Shown here: positions 6,290-10,354 of the stretch, piece after piece | Layout: the number at the start of each line of letters is the position of its first letter | Numbering within the stretch: the first letter of the stretch is position 1 | Source: Methanosarcina sp. | Lineage (GTDB): Archaea; Halobacteriota; Methanosarcinia; Methanosarcinales; Methanosarcinaceae | Reading direction: 5' to 3' | DNA length: 10,354 nucleotides | NCBI GenBank assembly: GCA_024280975.1 | Contig: JAMXLQ010000125.1 | Location: 1-10,354 of the forward strand | Notes under the pieces: generated by a model | Databases searched by the model: none | The model's input: only the letters and a program-made list of their open reading frames with translations | What the model was told of the DNA's origin: nothing | Position numbers and translations under genes: made by a program

Positions 6290-7255
6290 TCAGTATTTCC
6301 TCGAGATCATATAATCGGCAATTTGAAGAAGAAGTTCTTTTTCCGGGCAGTCCCGCAGGACGTCCAGTTTTGCTTTGCCTTCGTTGATATATGAAATTGC
6401 AAGGTTTTTTACAGAATCAATTGATCCGCATTCGGTCAAAATCCGGACGGCTTCATCGGTTTCTTCCGGAGTAGCCTTTCCTTTTCCGAAAACGTCCAAT
6501 TTCACACCCTTTTCGAAAGCGTCGATTACGATAAGAGTATGTTTTCCTTCCATAAGGTCGCTGCCTCTTACTTTTCCAAGCACTTCCTCTGGAGTGACCA
6601 TATCCAGGACATCGTCGTACATCTGGAATCCAATTCCTATAAGGCGTCCGTACTCGGATAAGGCTTTAGCAGTCTCATCGGAAGCTCCTCCAAGAAGTCC
6701 CCCAATTTCGGCTGCGGCTGCATAAAGGACCGAAGTCTTTTTTTCTACCATTTCAATATATTCAGATTTACTAACTTTTTCCCTTTTTTCAAAATCCATA
6801 TCAAGCCACTGGCCTTCGCAGATCTCGGTACAGGTTTTTGAGAGGACATCCATACATTTTAAAATCCTTACAGGCTCGTTTTCGACTTTTGACAGGATTT
6901 CAAAAGCTTTGGAGTAAAGAGTGTCACCTGCAAGAATCGCTCCGGCTTCACCCCATATCATATGGACTGCAGGTCTCCCTCTGCGAATATCATCCCTATC
7001 CATAATGTCATCATGGATCAGAGTGAAATTATGTACGAGCTCCACGGCCACTGCTGCAGGTAAGACCGATTTGAGATTCGAGCCTGTAGCTTCAGCTGCC
7101 AGAATAAGAACTGCAGGGCGGAGGCGCTTTCCTCCTGCATCTACCAGATAGCGAGAAGCTTTGTATAGCTCCTCAGGATGGGCTACCGGAAGCAGCTCAC
7201 CAATTGCGGCGTCAACATGGACACTTCTTTTTTTAATCTCATCAATTAACGTCAT
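6290..7255 (-). CDS. idsA: geranylgeranyl diphosphate synthase (short-chain trans-prenyltransferase)
   Basis: Adds IPP units to DMAPP, GPP or FPP to make GGPP (C20), the precursor of archaeal ether-lipid chains. The 321-residue protein has the all-helical polyprenyl synthase motifs: GGKRLRP (41-47); the first Asp-rich motif DDIMD with D82, D83 and D86, followed by RRGRP; GQWLDMDF (148-155); the second Asp-rich motif FQMYDDVLD with D214, D215 and D218; and GSDLMEGKHTL (231-241). Phe77 lies five residues before the first Asp-rich motif. In archaeal (type I) GGPP synthases a bulky aromatic here stops elongation at C20, so GGPP is the expected product. I start at the ATG at 7255 (MTLIDEIKK), with GTGAT just upstream. 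A GTG at 7264 would add three residues. It lies 34 bp after rnj, probably in one operon. Confidence 0.95.
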   Translation of the reverse strand: MTLIDEIKKRSVHVDAAIGELLPVAHPEELYKASRYLVDAGGKRLRPAVLILAAEATGSNLKSVLPAAVAVELVHNFTLIHDDIMDRDDIRRGRPAVHMIWGEAGAILAGDTLYSKAFEILSKVENEPVRILKCMDVLSKTCTEICEGQWLDMDFEKREKVSKSEYIEMVEKKTSVLYAAAAEIGGLLGGASDETAKALSEYGRLIGIGFQMYDDVLDMVTPEEVLGKVRGSDLMEGKHTLIVIDAFEKGVKLDVFGKGKATPEETDEAVRILTECGSIDSVKNLAISYINEGKAKLDVLRDCPEKELLLQIADYMISRKY

Positions 7256-7289
7256 AAATATCACGAGATACGGATAACTTTTCTATAAA

Positions 7290-8633
7290 TTATTCTTCTA
7301 TATATAACACTTCACCGTTTCTGAGAAGGTGTACTGTATCTCCGAGTACATACCCGGCATCTTCTGCCATCTCTATGTAGTGTCCGTGCATTTCCATATC
7401 CCCATGGGCGGGGATTACATGTTCGGGATTCACCATACGCAGAAGTTCCCAATGATCTTCCCTGTATGCGTGCCCTGAAACATGCACATTGTCATAAATC
7501 CTGGCGCCCCGCATCTTAAGCTTGGTTTCAAGTGCATAGCGGTTAGCCTGAGTCATGGGACTTGGGATCACATTTGCAGAGAAAATAACCCTGTCTCCTG
7601 GATCAATTGTATAGGGAGTTTCCCCATTTGCAACGCGCACAAGTATTGAGCCTGGCTCCCCCTGGTGCCCGGTGACGATTGGGAGATACTTATTCTTCCC
7701 TTCCTGTATAATGCGTTTGAAGGCCCTATCAACTTCTTTCCTCTGGCCGTATATCTCGACATTGGAAGGCAATTCCAGATATCCAAGATCTCTCGCAGCT
7801 CCTACATAACGCTCCATTGAACGCCCCATGAGTACAGGAATCCTACCCATTTCCCCAGCCGCTTCAATAATTGCTTTTAGTCTAGGGATGTGGGAAGCAA
7901 AGGTGGTAATTATCATCCCAACTTCGGATTCTTCTGTTCCAAGCAGCACGTCCCTGACCATATCTTTTGCGATTTGCTCCGAAGGGGTCTTTCCTGAGCG
8001 TCCGGCATTCGTGCTCTCTACGATCATCGCAATGACTCCTTCTTTCCCGAGAGCTTTTAGGCGTTCAAAGTCTGGAGCTTCACCCATTGTTGGAGTGCGG
8101 TCCAGCTTAAAATCACAGGCATAAAGGACCGCTCCAACTGGAGTATGAACTGCTGCAAGAACACAGTCAATAATGCTGTGCTGGACATTGATGAATTCGA
8201 TGGAAATATCTTCCGTAACCTGGTAAGTCCCACCTGCGTTCAACGGAATAACCCTGTTGCAAACCTCAAACTTGCGCTCAGCCTCGATCTGCTGTTTGAT
8301 AAGTGCCGTTGTATATGGTGTTGAGATTATTGGGGCGTTATACCTGTGAGCAAGTTTCGGAATTGCGCCTATGTGGTCAAGATGCCCGTGGGTACAGACA
8401 ATTGCCCGAACAGTTCCATTAATTTCTTTCATTATAGTATCATCAGGAATTGCCCCCATCTCGATAAGTTCGAGAGAATGCATTTTGTCAATTTCAACAT
8501 CTTCATGGATCTGAACCCTATCGAGCCGAAGTCCCATATCCAGAATGATAATATCTTCACCTACAATAACCGCAGTCATGTTACGGCCCATCTCATTGTA
8601 ACCGCCGACTGCAACAATTCCTATTTCAGTCAT
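7290..8633 (-). CDS. rnj: ribonuclease J (archaeal metallo-beta-lactamase/beta-CASP nuclease)
   Basis: A 447-residue archaeal RNase J. Family role (established): zinc-dependent RNA degradation, mainly 5'-3' exonuclease activity sensitive to the 5'-end state. The beta-lactamase motifs are all visible: LDMG (D32), the metal-binding THGHLDH with H82, H84, D86 and H87, H152 in NVQHSI, and D174 in YACDFKLD. The inserted beta-CASP domain covers about 185-370, with ESTNAGRSGKTPSE, FASHIPRLKAI, LMGRSM, VTGHQGEPGS and FSANVIPS. The C-terminal lactamase part has SGHAYREDHW and PAHGD with H410. The protein lacks the long C-terminal domain of bacterial RNase J, as is usual in archaea. AGAGG lies seven bases before the ATG. 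It is the first gene of a likely operon with the downstream GGPP synthase gene (34 bp gap). Its upstream spacer is unusually long. Confidence 0.94.
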   Translation of the reverse strand: MTEIGIVAVGGYNEMGRNMTAVIVGEDIIILDMGLRLDRVQIHEDVEIDKMHSLELIEMGAIPDDTIMKEINGTVRAIVCTHGHLDHIGAIPKLAHRYNAPIISTPYTTALIKQQIEAERKFEVCNRVIPLNAGGTYQVTEDISIEFINVQHSIIDCVLAAVHTPVGAVLYACDFKLDRTPTMGEAPDFERLKALGKEGVIAMIVESTNAGRSGKTPSEQIAKDMVRDVLLGTEESEVGMIITTFASHIPRLKAIIEAAGEMGRIPVLMGRSMERYVGAARDLGYLELPSNVEIYGQRKEVDRAFKRIIQEGKNKYLPIVTGHQGEPGSILVRVANGETPYTIDPGDRVIFSANVIPSPMTQANRYALETKLKMRGARIYDNVHVSGHAYREDHWELLRMVNPEHVIPAHGDMEMHGHYIEMAEDAGYVLGDTVHLLRNGEVLYIEE

Positions 8634-8705
8634 ATTTTTACCTCTTATTTATTCTTTTATCCTTGTGAACCCCAATCCTCAGAAAACGGATCAGGTGATG
8701 ACCTT

Positions 8706-8717
8706 GAAATTATAACC
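8706..8717 (-). promoter_or_regulatory. candidate proximal TATA box for rnj
   Basis: The - strand reads GGTTATAATTTC, about 78 bases before the rnj ATG. Initiation near 8686 would leave a leader of about 53 bases containing the AGAGG ribosome binding site. A nearby ATATTATA (plus 8732-8740) is an alternative. These are motif matches only. Confidence 0.35.
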
Positions 8718-8879
8718 ATGATGTGAATAGCGTATAATATCGAATCTAACACAGAATCAGCCTTAGAGTAGTAGCTATTCAGACCCTGCTAGCAAGAGGA
8801 ACTTTACTCCCAAATAAGACGAATAAGGCTATATCTCTTGCAGAAGAATTCTACCATAGATCTTGTTTCAGTATACAAA

Positions 8880-8900
8880 CACTTAAACACCTGTTAAGTG
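8880..8900. repeat. inverted repeat CACTTAA/TTAAGTG in the fni-rnj spacer
   Basis: CACTTAA (8880-8886) and TTAAGTG (8894-8900) form a perfect 7-bp stem around a 7-base loop, about 250 bases upstream of rnj. No downstream T-tract marks it as a terminator on the - strand, so it could be an RNA structural element or a DNA site. Confidence 0.45.
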
Positions 8901-9425
8901 CCCTCCAGAACTATCTCCAAATCCTTTTTTTGGATGCATTTCCTTAAAGGATTCTACCTTGCCAGTCAAGCGAGTTCTGGCGGTTAACTCAATGAACAGA
9001 AGCTTTTACGTACTCTTCCCTTACTAGCCAGTATTTCTAAAAACCTTATTTCTAACCAACTCTGGAAAGTAAGATTTCAGCCTTTAAAGTCATTGAAAAC
9101 GTACAATCTTCTATTTCAGCGGATTCTTCGAGAGCTTCTCCAGCAACCTACTTTGTTATAATTGCGTCTTATTTTTCATTTTTGGTTTTATTCCTGCCGA
9201 TTCTCACTAACCCATCCTTGGATTATTCTTATCATGGTAACTTTATCAGGCGATTCCTGAATTGACAATTATCCTAAATTATTTCTATTACAATAATGAA
9301 ATCACTTCATAACAAGTGTTTCAGCCTGGATAACTGTGAAACTAACTCCTTTAATTAATCGATTTATAGTAGTCTTATGAAATTAATTCCTTGATTTAAT
9401 TAATTCTACAACAACCGATATTCTT

Positions 9426-9434
9426 GTAGTCTAC
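9426..9434. promoter_or_regulatory. palindrome GTAGTCTAC, second copy
   Basis: GTAG and CTAC flank a T. The wider word TGTAGTCTACG (9425-9435) also occurs at 3152-3162 in the gar1 promoter region. Here it lies about 40-50 bases downstream of the TATA box at 9474-9482 on the - strand. A shared DNA-binding site is inference. Confidence 0.3.
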
Positions 9435-9473
9435 GGATCATGAAATTCTAATTTAATTGTTATTACCTAGATA

Positions 9474-9482
9474 ATTTATATA
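9474..9482 (-). promoter_or_regulatory. strong TATA box inside the fni-rnj spacer
   Basis: The - strand reads TATATAAAT, the best TATA match in the spacer. It abuts the inverted repeat AGGACT/AGTCCT (9482-9487 and 9504-9509) on its upstream side. Initiation near 9453 would produce an RNA running toward rnj, about 820 bases upstream of its start codon. It would be either a long leader or a separate non-coding RNA. Confidence 0.4.
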
Positions 9483-9712
9483 GGACTTAGGATTGTCCGT
9501 AATAGTCCTCAGCATGTTTTCCAAGAAACTGCGGAACACGCACCATTATCATATATTAACAATTTATTTTCGAACATTACTTTCATATTACGTATTATAA
9601 ATATTGTTATTTAATGAGCTTTTAATGAAGATCTCAGCTATTATATTTTACCGATATAACTCAAATTTTAATACAGATTACAGTAAAAATAGCTGGATAT
9701 CTGTACTATGAG

Positions 9713-10354
9713 TTAAAAAGTGTCTCCTGCTACGGCATGGTCTTTTACATTAAAGCCGCGTTGTCCCAGATACTGAAGGGTCCAGCCAGTAACAACCACA
9801 GGTGCGTTACGCAGATCCTGTATATTTGCACAACCGCAGAGAAACATTGCAATTCTGAGTTCCTCAAGCATGCGAGATAGGATCCTTACAACCGATTCTT
9901 TTCCTTCAAGGGCAGGACCTACAAAAGGCAAGGCTGCACTCGCTGCACTGGCTCCGAGAGCAATTGATTTAGCGATATCGACTCCTGTCCTGATTCCACC
10001 TGTTGCGATAATTGGAAGGGAGACACGGGACTCTATAATGCTGGCAACGGTGGGAATTCCAAAATCCCAGAAGAGTTCCCCAAGGTGTTCAGAGACCGAA
10101 TCTCCACTTTCCCTGGCCCTGTAGACTTCAACACCTGCCCAGCTTGTACCTCCTGCACCTCCTACATCAATTGCAGACACGCCTGCCTTTTGGAGGAGTA
10201 GGGCATCTTCTCTTGAGATTCCGGCTCCTGTTTCTTTAATAATTACTGGCGTGCCCAGTACAGAGCAGATCTCTTTTATCATATCAAGACAACCAGTAGC
10301 ATCCTTATCCCCTTCTGGCTGGATAGCCTCCTGTAAGAAGTTTAGATGAATGGC
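9713..10354 (-). CDS. fni: type 2 isopentenyl-diphosphate delta-isomerase, C-terminal part (start beyond right edge)
   Basis: The frame is open from the window edge to the TAA at 9715-9713, giving 213 C-terminal residues. The ATG at 10282 is internal: conserved family sequence continues upstream of it. The enzyme interconverts IPP and DMAPP using reduced FMN and Mg2+, feeding the neighbouring GGPP synthase. Motifs (window residue numbers): HLNFLQEAIQPEGD at 3-16, with the catalytic Gln and the Mg-binding Glu; KETGAGIS at 40-47; DVGGAGGTSW at 63-72; and the FMN phosphate-binding loop ATGGIRTGVDIAKSIALGA at 117-135. The end, LRNAPVVVTGWTLQYLGQRG, is also typical. No defect is visible in the part present. 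It is on the same strand as rnj and the GGPP synthase gene but separated by about 1.08 kb, so co-transcription is doubtful. Confidence 0.95.
   Translation of the reverse strand, partial: AIHLNFLQEAIQPEGDKDATGCLDMIKEICSVLGTPVIIKETGAGISREDALLLQKAGVSAIDVGGAGGTSWAGVEVYRARESGDSVSEHLGELFWDFGIPTVASIIESRVSLPIIATGGIRTGVDIAKSIALGASAASAALPFVGPALEGKESVVRILSRMLEELRIAMFLCGCANIQDLRNAPVVVTGWTLQYLGQRGFNVKDHAVAGDTF

Larger units (their letters stand above)
8634..9712. other. long AT-rich spacer between fni and rnj without a credible gene
   Basis: About 1.08 kb. No frame has a start codon, ribosome binding site and meaningful length; the longest stop-free stretches (46 and 69 codons, + strand) have no usable start giving a sizeable product. 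No tRNA, rRNA or CRISPR pattern is seen. It contains TATA-like elements facing rnj (8706-8717, 9474-9482). It also contains small inverted repeats: CACTTAA/TTAAGTG (8880-8900), GCCAG/CTGGC (8961-8981), AGGACT/AGTCCT (9482-9509), and the palindrome GTAGTCTAC (9426-9434). It may hold a long rnj leader, a small RNA, or decayed sequence. Confidence 0.7.

Noticed and set aside
8695..8724. C-box-like GTGATGA followed by ATGATGT, suggesting a C/D-box guide RNA
   Set aside because: No CTGA D or D' boxes occur at the required distances, so the C/D architecture is not met.
8887..9027. 46-codon stop-free stretch on the + strand
   Set aside because: It has no convincing start or ribosome binding site and no family I can recognise. 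Its length is unremarkable for non-coding DNA.
9056..9265. 69-codon stop-free stretch on the + strand encoding a Ser-rich part and a hydrophobic segment
   Set aside because: It has no ATG or GTG and only a late TTG, and no ribosome binding site. In about 1 kb of AT-rich spacer, roughly one such stretch is expected by chance across six frames.
10280..10282. ATG at 10282 as a start for the IPP isomerase frame
   Set aside because: The frame continues upstream to the window edge with conserved family residues (HLNFLQEAIQPEGD), so this ATG is internal.
1..10354. Mobile elements, CRISPR arrays, toxin-antitoxin or defence genes
   Set aside because: No transposase or integrase, terminal inverted repeats, regularly spaced repeats or defence-like proteins were seen on either strand. 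All sizeable genes are housekeeping families.

Overview
The window looks like chromosomal DNA from a methanogenic archaeon of the Methanosarcina type. The evidence is an archaeal TFB, an archaeal Gar1, an archaeal RNase J, a short-chain GGPP synthase, a type 2 IPP isomerase, TATA-box promoters and GGAGG/GGTGA ribosome binding sites. Spacers are AT-rich and the genes have moderate GC. The species cannot be fixed from the sequence alone. Only one gene (ppdK) is on the + strand. All the others are on the - strand.

Layout, left to right. 1-564: 5' part of a Trm5-type tRNA m1G37 methyltransferase gene, cut by the window edge. 757-1413: LysE-family exporter, followed by an unusual run of alternating TTCAG/CTGAA arms. 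1572-2585: tfb. 2776-3036: gar1, just upstream of tfb in transcription order. 3037-3361: divergent regulatory region between gar1 and ppdK, holding two TATA boxes and four inverted repeats. 3362-6007: ppdK, with a TTG start and a strong Shine-Dalgarno. 6008-6289: short convergent spacer with terminator-like signals for both flanking genes. 6290-7255: GGPP synthase. 7290-8633: RNase J, 34 bp upstream of the GGPP synthase gene and probably co-transcribed with it. 8634-9712: about 1.08 kb of AT-rich sequence without a credible gene. 9713-10354: C-terminal part of type 2 IPP isomerase, cut by the right edge.

Functionally this is a housekeeping neighbourhood. IPP isomerase and GGPP synthase make the C5 and C20 precursors of archaeal ether lipids. 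PpdK interconverts pyruvate and PEP. TFB recruits RNA polymerase, RNase J degrades RNA, and Gar1 and Trm5 act in RNA modification. I see no transposase, integrase, CRISPR array, toxin-antitoxin pair, defence cassette or tRNA gene, and no convincing undescribed multi-gene system. The parts most worth a second look are non-coding: the gar1/ppdK divergent promoter region and the long fni-rnj spacer, which share an 11-base palindromic word.
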